From positions 1-17,188 of the forward strand of contig DHIR01000090.1 in the NCBI GenBank assembly GCA_002403905.1: 17,188 nucleotides of DNA, read 5' to 3'. The position numbers and the translations under genes are program-made. This stretch comes from Mucilaginibacter sp. UBA4741. GTDB lineage: Bacteria > Bacteroidota > Bacteroidia > Sphingobacteriales > Sphingobacteriaceae. This document shows, in pieces, positions 1 through 7,243 of the stretch (its first letter is position 1; each line of letters begins with the position of its first letter). The notes under the pieces were generated by a model, which saw nothing but the letters and a program-made list of their open reading frames with translations, ran no database searches and was not told where the DNA came from.

Positions 1-10
1 AATAACAAAT

Positions 11-178
11 TTAAACAGGCTCTATCTCTTCATTTTTTTTTAATCCATGATAGCCGAGAACTTCCAATCTTGAAATTTCAGAAATATTAGATGATTGATC
101 GATAATGATATCACGCAAATAGGCATATTCGGGATAATAAGAATATATGATAATATTACTATCAATAAGAAAGCCCAT
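11..178 (-). pseudogene. N-terminal fragment of a VapC-like PIN-domain toxin
   Basis: The reading frame opens with ATG at 178-176 and closes with TAA at 13-11, giving 55 residues. It begins MGFLIDSNIIIYS, the usual first strand of PIN-domain ribonucleases, with the first metal-binding Asp at residue 6. The segment SEISRLEVLGYH (residues 33-44) is the second PIN motif, with Glu39. PIN toxins are normally about 120-140 residues and carry further acidic residues near the C terminus; these are absent here. The gene starts 2 nt after the antitoxin stop, the normal arrangement of such pairs. Another frame stays open from about base 22 to the window edge, so a frameshift is possible, as is a true truncation. 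A run of nine A (coding strand) lies just before the end, but adding or removing one A leads to other early stops. Recognition as PIN is good; its activity is doubtful. Confidence 0.6.
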
Positions 179-180
179 AA

Positions 181-411
181 TTATGCAAAAGGAAGATCAC
201 GATCTTCGCGTTGCTGCCGTTCCCACTGTTGTGCGTCTCCAAAGGAAGATCTGTCAGATGCTTTAAAATTTAATATGCGACTTTTAATAGCCATTTTTTC
301 ATCACTATCAATATCTGTGGTTGTTTTCTCAACAATAACATTAAGTCTCCTAGCTAAAGCAATAATTTTAGCAATGCTTTGCTCATTGTTAGATTTCAGT
401 ATTAATTCCAT
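181..411 (-). CDS. Antitoxin-like protein paired with the PIN toxin
   Basis: This 76-residue protein starts MELILKSNNEQSIAKIIALA and ends in a charged tail (WERQQREDRDLPFA). Small proteins with this kind of MEL-type N terminus and a DRDLPF-like tail are commonly found just upstream of PIN-domain toxins in Bacteroidetes; I recognise the type but cannot name a family with certainty. No ribbon-helix-helix or AbrB fold is obvious. The likely role is to bind and neutralise the adjacent PIN ribonuclease, with the C-terminal tail as the toxin-binding part. The stop codon is 2 nt before the toxin ATG, so translation is probably coupled. A TAnnTTTG-type box lies 24-31 bp upstream of the ATG. Confidence 0.65.
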   Translation of the reverse strand: MELILKSNNEQSIAKIIALARRLNVIVEKTTTDIDSDEKMAIKSRILNFKASDRSSFGDAQQWERQQREDRDLPFA

Positions 412-434
412 AGTAACTTGTTAAGACACTTTAA

Positions 435-442
435 CAAAAATA
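435..442 (-). promoter_or_regulatory. Candidate -7 box for the antitoxin/toxin operon
   Basis: Read on the minus strand this is TATTTTTG, an exact match to the Bacteroidetes -7 consensus TAnnTTTG. It would place transcription start near 428 and give a leader of about 17 nt before the antitoxin ATG. No TTG lies at the expected -33 spacing, so the call is tentative. Confidence 0.35.
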
Positions 443-561
443 CATAAATTAAAATAGTATTAAAAAAATCACTTTTCAATGTAACGAATTGATACCTGTT
501 AACGTCTTATAGACAAACCCAGAGTATTAGTTCTTTATAAGATCAGTTAATAAGTTAATAG

Positions 562-592
562 AAAACGGATGTATAATACTTGCAGCCGTTTT
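562..592 (-). terminator. Possible terminator downstream of nnr
   Basis: AAAACGG (562-568) pairs with CCGTTTT (586-592). The stem continues past one mismatch with TG/CA, leaving a loop of about 11 nt. It begins 2 nt beyond the nnr stop codon. The T-tract is better on the plus strand (seven T) than on the minus strand, so it could work in either direction, but only nnr obviously needs it. Confidence 0.4.
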
Positions 593-593
593 T

Positions 594-2099
594 TTATGCC
601 AATAATTTTGCCATGGTGATAGTTAATTGCTGCGCAAGCCGACCTGGCAAAACCACGTTCATGCGGTTAGGCTTCGCTAATTCATCTCCCGCTTTACCGT
701 GAATATAAGTGCCAATAATACAGGCTTCTTCGGGTGTGTATTTTTGCGCCAGTAATGAGGTTATTATACCGGTAAGCACATCACCCATTCCGCCGGTTGC
801 CATTGCAGGGTTACTGGTAGAGTTAAAATAAACTTTCCCTTTGGGCGTAGCCACCAGCGTATAATCATTTTTTAAAACGATGTGTATATTATGCTGCTTA
901 GCCATTTGCATACAGGTTTGCAGCCTTTGCCACCAGTTGGCATGTTTACCAAACAGGCGATCAAACTCTTTCATGTGTGGGGTTAGTATGCTGCCTGTGG
1001 GTACTTTTTTCCAAAGCTCGGCATTCCCGGCCAGAAGGTTAAGCGCATCGGCATCAATAACAATAGGCTTCTTGTAATTGTCTAAAACTTCGCCAAATAA
1101 TCTTAAAGCTGCTTTATCTTTCCCTAAACCCGGGCCAATACCTATAGTAGTAAATTGCTCCCATTCAATTTCGGGTAATTCATCTCCCGTCCTTACTATC
1201 GCCATTATTTCGGGCAGGTAAGTGTTTAATGCGGTTAGCCCACTTTCGGGTACACAAGTAGTTGTTAATCCTGACCCTGCATAGGCACATCCGGCGGCGC
1301 TTAATAAAGCAGCCCCCATCGTTTTAGCCTGGCCCGCTACTATTAGCGCATGACCATAAGTACCTTTATTACTAAAGTGATGGCGAGGTTTAAGCAATTG
1401 CTTAATATCCTTTTCCTCAATAAACTGGTACGGCGATTTAAGCGATGCTATAAACGCCTCATCAATACCAATATTTACCACCTCCCAGCATTTAATATGC
1501 GGTGCAGACTCGGGTAGTAAAAAACTAATTTTAGGCTGCTGGAAAGTGATGACCAGGGCGGCTTTTATAACTGTGGCTTCAGCATCTATCTCTCCATCAA
1601 TATAAAATCCGGTAGGTACATCAACGGCTACGACTGTTTTATTGAGGCCATTAATATACTCGGCTAATCGTTTATAATCGCCGTTAAGGGGTTTGTTTAT
1701 GCCACTGCCTAATAAGGCATCAATAATGATCTCACTCTTTTCTGTTGGAAATGCGCTTTCGGGTTTAAGCTCGCGCAGATCAAGGCCCATTTGCTTAATT
1801 CTGTTAAGGTTGATGTTGAAATCATCGGTAGATTTTTCAGAGAATCGCGCTAGCTTAACATCAATATTAAAATACTTATGATCGTATAACATACGCGTAA
1901 CAGCCAACCCATCGCCACCGTTATTGCCGGTGCCGCAATAAACGGAAATAGTTAAATTTTTTTCTGGAAAGTGATTAATAAACCAACCTACAAATGCCCG
2001 CGATGCACGCTCCATTAAATTAATAGAACTAATAGGCTCATTAGCTATTGTATGGGCATCCGCTTCGCGGATCTGTTGGGCGGTTAGTAGTGGCAGCAT
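594..2099 (-). CDS. nnr: Bifunctional NAD(P)H-hydrate epimerase / ADP-dependent dehydratase
   Basis: This 501-residue two-domain enzyme repairs damaged NADH and NADPH. The N-terminal YjeF_N (NnrE) domain, about residues 1-220, epimerises the R and S hydrates; it shows GTGNNGGDG at 56-64, IIIDALLGSG at 124-133 and AVDVPTG at 158-164. The C-terminal NnrD domain, about 230-500, is a ribokinase-like ADP-dependent dehydratase that restores the S-hydrate to NAD(P)H. It carries YGHALIVAG (249-257), IGIGPGLG (319-326), DADALNLL (349-356), TPHMKEFDRL (373-382) and ATGGMGDVLTG (434-444), with Asp440 as the expected catalytic base. Length and domain order match the E. coli Nnr/YjeF fusion. It is cytosolic, appears monocistronic, and all key motifs are intact. 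The start is the first ATG, with the purine stretch AAAGGGATAAAG upstream. Confidence 0.95.
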   Translation of the reverse strand: MLPLLTAQQIREADAHTIANEPISSINLMERASRAFVGWFINHFPEKNLTISVYCGTGNNGGDGLAVTRMLYDHKYFNIDVKLARFSEKSTDDFNINLNRIKQMGLDLRELKPESAFPTEKSEIIIDALLGSGINKPLNGDYKRLAEYINGLNKTVVAVDVPTGFYIDGEIDAEATVIKAALVITFQQPKISFLLPESAPHIKCWEVVNIGIDEAFIASLKSPYQFIEEKDIKQLLKPRHHFSNKGTYGHALIVAGQAKTMGAALLSAAGCAYAGSGLTTTCVPESGLTALNTYLPEIMAIVRTGDELPEIEWEQFTTIGIGPGLGKDKAALRLFGEVLDNYKKPIVIDADALNLLAGNAELWKKVPTGSILTPHMKEFDRLFGKHANWWQRLQTCMQMAKQHNIHIVLKNDYTLVATPKGKVYFNSTSNPAMATGGMGDVLTGIITSLLAQKYTPEEACIIGTYIHGKAGDELAKPNRMNVVLPGRLAQQLTITMAKLLA

Positions 2100-2161
2100 A
2101 GGGTATAAATTTAATCTTTATCCCTTTTGTTTTATAATAGTTTTATTTAGGGGTTGACAGC

Positions 2162-2308
2162 GATTACTCACCCCCGACATCGCTACGCTTGTCGACCCTC
2201 TCTTCGCTGCGCGGAAAAGGGTTGGAATAATTAAAAAAAAACAATAACCCTCTTTCCGCCAAAGGCGAAGAGAGGGTGGTCGAGCAAAGCAAAGACCGGG
2301 TGAGTAAC
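2162..2308. repeat. Long imperfect inverted-repeat element (MITE/REPIN-like)
   Basis: The left arm (2162-2223) and right arm (2246-2308) are near-complementary over about 60 nt around a 22-nt AT-rich spacer. Shared blocks are TTACTCACCC at the outer ends, then CGACC, CCTCTCTTCGC and an inner CCTCTTTCCGC-like block. The element fills most of the gap between the divergent nnr and S9 peptidase genes. It contains no convincing gene; the open frame across it runs through both arms. Similar palindromic intergenic elements are frequent in Sphingobacteriaceae genomes, but copy number cannot be judged from one window. It could also act as a strong RNA hairpin. Confidence 0.75.
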
Positions 2309-2316
2309 CGGCGCGC

Positions 2317-2340
2317 ATTTAGCTAAAGTCTGTGCTAAAT
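2317..2340. other. Short inverted repeat upstream of the S9 peptidase
   Basis: ATTTAGC (2317-2323) and GCTAAAT (2334-2340) form perfect 7-bp arms around 10 nt, about 45 bp before the peptidase ATG. This could be an operator or leader hairpin. No clear TAnnTTTG promoter box was found beside it, so its role is unknown. Confidence 0.35.
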
Positions 2341-2384
2341 ATTCGCAGCAAACTACTAAATTGCGTTTAAAAAATTAACTGATA

Positions 2385-4820
2385 ATGAAAATACTTTTTA
2401 CCCTCCTGCTGATTCCAGTTAGCGCAGTAACTTTTGCTCAAAAATTAGAAACCCTTACCGTTGAAAAAATAATGCGCGACCCTAAATGGATAGGCGTAGC
2501 GCCATCAAATATTCGCTGGAGCGATGATAGCAAGAATATCTATTTTAATTGGAACCCTAACAATACAGACCGCGATGAACTGTTTGCCATAACGCCAACT
2601 AATACCAAACCTGTAAAAGTTAGCATTGCCGATCAACGCGGATTTGTACCAGCCGGCGATTGGAACAAAAAGCACACCTTAAAATTATATGAGAAAAACG
2701 GCGACATCTTCCTATCCGAACTTAAAACAGGCAAAATACAACAGCTAACCAGCACTACCGAACGTGAGGGCAATCCCATATTTAATGGCGATGAAACCAA
2801 AGTTCTTTTTACTCGCGGCGAAAACCTATACTCCTTTAAACTAAACAGTGGCGAGTTGGTGCAGATAACCAATTTCACACATCCCGCTGCAGGAGCTGGC
2901 GCAGCAGCGGTTACTGCGGCGCCGCAATTTGCAGGCAGACGTGGTGGTAGCCTTGGAGCTGCCGGTGGCGCACGCGCCGTACAGGCACAAACCGGCAATG
3001 AGCAGGACCGTTGGCTAAAAAGCCAGCAACTGGAGTTGTTTGACATTATAAAAGTAAAAGACAAGGACCGTAAGCTTGACTCGATAGAGCAAAAGCAGTT
3101 TGAGCAGAAAAAGATGAAAGAAATTTCTGTTGGCGACCAGTCTGTATTTGGCGTTACGCTTAGCCCTGATGGTCGCTACATCAGCTATTCGCTGGCAAAA
3201 ATCGCAACGGATGCAAAACGTACCAACGTACCAAATTATGTAACCGCTTCTGGTTTTACAGAGGATATACCTAACCGTACCAAAGTTGGTGCAACGCAAA
3301 CTACTTACGAGTCGTTTATTTATGATACGCAGCGTGATTCTGTTTACAAAGTAACCACTGCGACAATTCCGGGCATAAAGGATATTCCTGCTTATGTAAA
3401 AGATTATCCAAAAGAACTTGCCTTGCGCACCCGTTTAAATGCAGATAGAAAAGTAATCATCCGTGGCCCGTATTGGAATGAGGATGGCAAATATGCCGTT
3501 GTGGTTATAAGCGCGCAAGATAATAAAGACCGCTGGATCATGAAGCTTGATCCAACAACAGGGAATATATCCCCACTTGATCGCGAGCATAATGACGCTT
3601 GGGTAGGTGGCCCGGGTGCATTCAATTTTGGCTGGACAGACAATACCCATTTCTACTACGAAAGCGAGGCCAGCGGCTATGCACACATTTATTTAGTCGA
3701 TATAGCCGATGGTACCAAAAAACAACTGACCAATGGCAAATGGGAAGTACAAACACTACAACTATCCGCCGATAAAAAAACGTTTTACTTTACTGCTAAT
3801 ATAGAGCATCCCGGCATTACACATTTTTACCGCATACCAGTTGCAGGTGGCGAGCCGGTTAAATTAACAGGCATGAAAGGCGGCAACATCGTAGCCATGT
3901 CGCCCGACGAAAAGTGGCTGGCGGTTAATTACTCGTACGCCAACAAACCCGGCGAATTGTATATCCAGGCCAACAAGCCGGGCGCTACAGCTACGCAAGT
4001 AACCAACTCGCTTACCTCGGAATTTAAATCATACCCTTGGCGCGATCCGCAATTAATCACCTTTAAAAATCGTGATGGCAACGATGTGTACGCCCATCTG
4101 TTTTTACCTGCCAAACCAGATCCGGCAAAACCGGCTGTTGTGTTTGTGCATGGCGCGGGCTACCTGCAAAATGTAAGCTATGGCTGGAGCGATCATTATT
4201 TCCGCGAGTATATGTTTAACAATATGCTGGCCGATAATGGTTATACTGTTTTAGATATTGACTACTCGGGCAGCGCGGGCTATGGCCGCGACTGGCGCAC
4301 CGCTATCTATCGCCACATGGGGGGCAAAGACTTGACCGACCAGGTTGACGGCGTGAAAATGCTGGTTGATAAATATGGGGTTAACCCTAAGCACGTGGGT
4401 ATGTACGGCGGATCATACGGTGGCTTTATGACGTTGATGGCGATGTTTACACAGCCTGATGTTTTTGCAGCTGGCGGCGCAATCCGCTCGGTTACAGATT
4501 GGGCGCATTATAATCATGGTTATACAGATGCTATTTTAAATGAGCCTTTTAATGATGAAAAGGCTTATCACATAAGCTCGCCTATTTACTTTGCCGATGG
4601 ACTTAAAGGTACTTTGCTAATGCTGCATGGTATGATAGATCAAAACGTAAACTACCAGGATATTGTCCGCTTAAGTCAGCGTTTAATTGAGTTGCATAAA
4701 GACAATTGGGAACTGGCATCATACCCGGTAGAGGATCATGGCTTTGTACAACCCAGCAGCTGGACGGATGAGTATAAACGTATTTATAAACTGTTTGAGC
4801 AAACGCTGAAAGCAAAGTAG
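2385..4820 (+). CDS. Exported S9 family peptidase (dipeptidyl-peptidase IV type)
   Basis: The 811-residue protein begins with a signal peptide (MKILFTLLLIPVSAVTFAQ), so it should act in the periplasm or at the envelope. An N-terminal beta-propeller (about 30-570) of the DPP-IV N type is followed by an alpha/beta-hydrolase domain. The catalytic triad is visible: Ser677 in MYGGSYGGFM, Asp752 in GMIDQNVN and His785 in EDHGF. The family removes dipeptides or small peptides from the N terminus of oligopeptides; the exact specificity is not readable. An unusual Ala/Gly-rich, low-complexity insert occupies about residues 166-205 in the propeller. The gene is followed after 22 bp by a small lipoprotein gene, probably in one operon. 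The start is fixed by the signal peptide. Confidence 0.93.
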   Translation: MKILFTLLLIPVSAVTFAQKLETLTVEKIMRDPKWIGVAPSNIRWSDDSKNIYFNWNPNNTDRDELFAITPTNTKPVKVSIADQRGFVPAGDWNKKHTLKLYEKNGDIFLSELKTGKIQQLTSTTEREGNPIFNGDETKVLFTRGENLYSFKLNSGELVQITNFTHPAAGAGAAAVTAAPQFAGRRGGSLGAAGGARAVQAQTGNEQDRWLKSQQLELFDIIKVKDKDRKLDSIEQKQFEQKKMKEISVGDQSVFGVTLSPDGRYISYSLAKIATDAKRTNVPNYVTASGFTEDIPNRTKVGATQTTYESFIYDTQRDSVYKVTTATIPGIKDIPAYVKDYPKELALRTRLNADRKVIIRGPYWNEDGKYAVVVISAQDNKDRWIMKLDPTTGNISPLDREHNDAWVGGPGAFNFGWTDNTHFYYESEASGYAHIYLVDIADGTKKQLTNGKWEVQTLQLSADKKTFYFTANIEHPGITHFYRIPVAGGEPVKLTGMKGGNIVAMSPDEKWLAVNYSYANKPGELYIQANKPGATATQVTNSLTSEFKSYPWRDPQLITFKNRDGNDVYAHLFLPAKPDPAKPAVVFVHGAGYLQNVSYGWSDHYFREYMFNNMLADNGYTVLDIDYSGSAGYGRDWRTAIYRHMGGKDLTDQVDGVKMLVDKYGVNPKHVGMYGGSYGGFMTLMAMFTQPDVFAAGGAIRSVTDWAHYNHGYTDAILNEPFNDEKAYHISSPIYFADGLKGTLLMLHGMIDQNVNYQDIVRLSQRLIELHKDNWELASYPVEDHGFVQPSSWTDEYKRIYKLFEQTLKAK

Positions 4821-4842
4821 ACGAAAAATAAAGAAGTATTTA

Positions 4843-5259
4843 ATGAAAAAATACGCGTGGATTTTGTTATTATTTTGTTGTGGCTGCAAGCATGAAGCAC
4901 CCGCAACATTGGTACATATCAGCCTAACAAATAATAGCCAATCCCTTAAAATAACAGGCATCGACCCGGTTATTATGAATGATATTAACCGCGATACGGC
5001 AAACCGCTGGCAAAGTTTGTTCGCTATTTTTCGCTTGCCTGTGGATACGGATATGAAGGATTATCAGCCCATACAACCGGGCCATTATCAGCTTAAAGAT
5101 AGTGTGCTGGTATTTACGCCCGATACGCCCTTTGTTAAACAGCAAACCTACTTTGTACGCTATTATAACTACGTGGGCAACAAAAGTATCTGGGATTATG
5201 TGCAGGGCAAAACCACCAAAGGGCAACTGCATTATACCGATTTGATTTTTAAGCAATAA
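4843..5259 (+). CDS. Small putative lipoprotein of unknown function
   Basis: This is a 138-residue protein with a short hydrophobic N terminus (MKKYAWILLLFCCGCK). One of the cysteines, most likely Cys15, could be the lipidated residue of a loose lipobox. The rest is soluble and beta-rich in appearance (ISLTNNSQSLKITGIDP, then HYQLKDSVLVFTPDTPF), with several Tyr/Trp near the end, and resembles a small Ig-like or lipocalin-size domain. I do not recognise a family. The 22-bp gap after the S9 peptidase suggests cotranscription, so an envelope role linked to that enzyme is possible but unproven. Confidence 0.7.
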   Translation: MKKYAWILLLFCCGCKHEAPATLVHISLTNNSQSLKITGIDPVIMNDINRDTANRWQSLFAIFRLPVDTDMKDYQPIQPGHYQLKDSVLVFTPDTPFVKQQTYFVRYYNYVGNKSIWDYVQGKTTKGQLHYTDLIFKQ

Positions 5260-5262
5260 CGC

Positions 5263-5292
5263 TTGACCTTTTGATATTTTTCACTATATTTG
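5263..5292 (+). promoter_or_regulatory. Promoter of the rimP-nusA-infB operon
   Basis: TTG at 5263-5265 (-33) and TATATTTG at 5285-5292 (-7) are separated by exactly 19 bp. This matches the Bacteroidetes housekeeping sigma consensus TTG-N19-TAnnTTTG. Transcription should start near 5299, giving a leader of about 88 nt before rimP. The -33 element begins just 3 nt after the upstream lipoprotein stop. Confidence 0.7.
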
Positions 5293-5304
5293 CATCAAAT
5301 TAAT

Positions 5305-5334
5305 AAAGAGGGGGCCATTTGCCCCCTCTTTTAG
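5305..5334 (+). terminator. Terminator-like hairpin in the rimP leader
   Basis: AAAGAGGGGGC (5305-5315) pairs perfectly over 11 bp with GCCCCCTCTTT (5321-5331) around a CATTT loop, followed by a short, weak T-tract. It lies about 6 nt after the predicted start of the operon transcript and also 46 nt after the lipoprotein stop. It may end the upstream operon, act as a leaky attenuator of rimP-nusA-infB, or be a structured, protective 5' end. The sequence alone does not decide. Confidence 0.65.
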
Positions 5335-5340
5335 TTTACC

Positions 5341-5358
5341 TCCCGATAGCTATCGGGA
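5341..5358. repeat. Perfect 18-bp palindrome before rimP
   Basis: TCCCGATAGCTATCGGGA reads identically on both strands. It sits in the rimP leader, between the hairpin and the start codon, and is followed by the related imperfect palindrome CCGATAACGG (5363-5372). I believe this palindrome recurs in intergenic regions of Bacteroidetes, but that is from memory. It could be a dispersed repeat, a protein-binding site or a second leader hairpin. Confidence 0.6.
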
Positions 5359-5386
5359 CATTCCGATAACGGAAGAAGAGGCGGAT

Positions 5387-5857
5387 ATGAATATTGAAAA
5401 AAGGGTTGTTGAACTGGTTGCAGAAAAGATCGCTGAAATAGAGCGGCCCGACCTGTTTTTAGTTAGTGCTAAATTATTGCCTAACGGAAAATTAATGATA
5501 CTGGTTGATGGTGATAACGGAATTGGGATAGCCGAGTGCGCGCAAATAAGCCGCTATGTAGGTTTTAAGCTGGAAGAAGAGGATGTTATAAAAACAGCCT
5601 ATAACCTGGAGGTTTCATCGCCGGGCTTAGATTTCCCGCTGACCATGACTAGGCAGTACACCAAAAACATTGGGCGCGACCTGGCTATAAAAATGGCCGA
5701 TGGCACCAAAAGAGAAGGTAATTTAACGGCAATTACAGAAGATGCCGTAATGATTGAAGAAAAAATAAAAGAAAAAGGGAAAAAAGCTACAGTAATTGAA
5801 AGCGTTATCCCCATAAAGCAAATAACAGAAACAAAGGTTTTAATATCATTTAAGTAA
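5387..5857 (+). CDS. rimP: Ribosome maturation factor RimP
   Basis: The 156-residue protein is needed for maturation of the 30S subunit. It has the RimP two-domain shape: an N-terminal alpha/beta domain with the conserved LEVSSPGLDFPL motif at 74-85, and a C-terminal small beta-barrel from about residue 90, here with a Lys-rich loop (KIKEKGKKA). Length matches the family. It is the first gene of the classical rimP-nusA-infB cluster, which independently supports the call. The ATG at 5387 is preceded by a purine-rich stretch (GGAAGAAGAGGCGG). A weak Shine-Dalgarno match is possible within it. Confidence 0.95.
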   Translation: MNIEKRVVELVAEKIAEIERPDLFLVSAKLLPNGKLMILVDGDNGIGIAECAQISRYVGFKLEEEDVIKTAYNLEVSSPGLDFPLTMTRQYTKNIGRDLAIKMADGTKREGNLTAITEDAVMIEEKIKEKGKKATVIESVIPIKQITETKVLISFK

Positions 5858-5862
5858 GAACC

Positions 5863-5906
5863 ATCATGAGCTACAGCTTAAAAAACAAAATGAACAAGCT
5901 CATGAT
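5863..5906 (+). other. Inverted repeat between rimP and nusA
   Basis: ATCATGAGCT (5863-5872) and AGCTCATGAT (5897-5906) are perfect 10-bp complements around a 24-nt A-rich loop. They sit in the 89-bp gap between rimP and nusA. As RNA this would form a stable hairpin 40 nt before the nusA start. There is no T-tract, so it is not a standard terminator; mRNA processing or translational control are possible roles. Confidence 0.5.
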
Positions 5907-5946
5907 AGCTTCATTGCCTTTAATGAACAAATAACTTTAATGAAAA

Positions 5947-7182
5947 ATGAGCAATATTAATTTAATTGATTCTTTCCAGGAATTCAAAGATTTCAAAAAC
6001 ATCGATCGTCCAACGATGATGAGCGTGCTGGAAGACGTTTTCAGAAGCATGATCCGTAAAAAATACGGAACTGATGAAAATTGTGACGTAATTGTAAACA
6101 CCGACAATGGTGACTTAGAAATTTGGCGCACACGTGTGGTGATGGAAGATGGTTTTAGTGAGGATGACGATCTGGAGATTGAGCTAAAAGAAGCAAAAAC
6201 ATTGGATGCCGATTTGGAAGTAGGTGATGATTATGTGGAGCTGATAACTTTAGAGAGCTTTGGCCGCCGTGCGATATTAGCTGCACGCCAGACCCTGGTA
6301 TCTAAAATATTAGAATTAGAGAAAGACGAGATATTTAAAAAATATAAAGATCGTGTTGGTGAGATAGTAACCGGCGAGGTTTACCAGGTTTGGAAAAAAG
6401 AAACTTTGGTGTTGGATGATGAAGGCAACGAGCTTTTATTACCAAAAACAGAGCAAATACCTGCCGACTACTTTAAAAAAGGCGATAGCGTTAAAGCTAT
6501 TGTTTACAAAGTAGATATGCTTAACAGCAACCCTAAGATCATTATATCACGTACAGCACCTGAGTTTTTACAACGTTTGTTTGAACTGGAAGTACCTGAA
6601 ATTTTTGATGGCTTAATTACCATCAAGAAAATTGTACGCGAGCCGGGCGAAAGAGCTAAAGTTGCAGTTGAATCGTACGATGACCGTATCGATCCGGTTG
6701 GTGCGTGTGTGGGTATGAAAGGTTCACGTATACATGGTATCGTACGCGAGTTAAAAAATGAAAATATTGATGTTATAAATTATACCAACAATGTTCAGTT
6801 ATATATACAACGTGCTTTATCGCCGGCTAAGATCACCTCTATTAAATTAGATGATGAGAAAAAAACAGCGGCAGTATATTTAAAGCCGGATCAGGTATCA
6901 TTGGCGATAGGCCGTGGCGGTCATAATATTAAATTAGCCGGCAAGTTAACCGGTTATGAAATAGATGTTTACCGTGAGGCTGATGAGCATGATGAGGATG
7001 TGGATATTGAAGAATTTTCTGACGAAATTGAAAGCTGGATATTGGACGAATTTAAACGTATTGGTTTAGATACAGCAAAATCAGTTTTGGCATTAACTGT
7101 AGGTGAGTTGGTAAAACGTACCGATTTAGAAGAAGAAACAGTAAAAGAAGTACTATCAATATTGCAAGCAGAATTTGAATAA
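5947..7182 (+). CDS. nusA: Transcription termination/antitermination factor NusA
   Basis: NusA binds RNA polymerase and nascent RNA and modulates pausing, termination and antitermination. The 411 residues show the N-terminal RNA polymerase-binding domain (about 1-130, with SFGRRAILAARQ), an S1 domain (about 137-200), KH1 with GMKGSRI at 256-262 and KH2 with IGRGGHN at 321-327. An acidic linker (DEHDEDVDIEEFSDEIE) leads to one helix-hairpin-helix-like C-terminal segment (363-411). The two acidic repeats of E. coli NusA are absent, which is usual outside Proteobacteria. Several ATGs lie close together upstream (5940, 5947); 5947, giving MSNINLIDSF, is preferred because it opens the conserved N terminus. 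Confidence 0.95.
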   Translation: MSNINLIDSFQEFKDFKNIDRPTMMSVLEDVFRSMIRKKYGTDENCDVIVNTDNGDLEIWRTRVVMEDGFSEDDDLEIELKEAKTLDADLEVGDDYVELITLESFGRRAILAARQTLVSKILELEKDEIFKKYKDRVGEIVTGEVYQVWKKETLVLDDEGNELLLPKTEQIPADYFKKGDSVKAIVYKVDMLNSNPKIIISRTAPEFLQRLFELEVPEIFDGLITIKKIVREPGERAKVAVESYDDRIDPVGACVGMKGSRIHGIVRELKNENIDVINYTNNVQLYIQRALSPAKITSIKLDDEKKTAAVYLKPDQVSLAIGRGGHNIKLAGKLTGYEIDVYREADEHDEDVDIEEFSDEIESWILDEFKRIGLDTAKSVLALTVGELVKRTDLEEETVKEVLSILQAEFE

Positions 7183-7206
7183 AAAGAATAAGCAAAATTA
7201 AAATCG

Positions 7207-7214
7207 TATTTTTG
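7207..7214 (+). promoter_or_regulatory. Possible internal -7 box upstream of infB
   Basis: TATTTTTG matches TAnnTTTG exactly and lies 29 bp before the infB ATG, in the 61-bp nusA-infB gap. No TTG stands at the proper -33 distance. It may be a secondary promoter allowing extra infB expression, or chance in AT-rich sequence. Confidence 0.3.
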
Positions 7215-7243
7215 CATAAAATAAGCAGAGAAAGAATTAATAA

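Noticed and set aside
95..424. 109-codon plus-strand frame at the left end
   Set aside because: It lies antisense to the antitoxin and the start of the PIN toxin, which have clear family features and proper spacing.
2118..2318. 66-codon open frame on the minus strand across the inverted-repeat element
   Set aside because: It runs through both arms of the palindromic repeat, its composition follows the repeat, and it has no recognisable protein features.
2633..3064. 143-codon minus-strand frame inside the S9 peptidase gene
   Set aside because: It is fully antisense to a gene with an intact signal peptide and catalytic triad, and has no family features.
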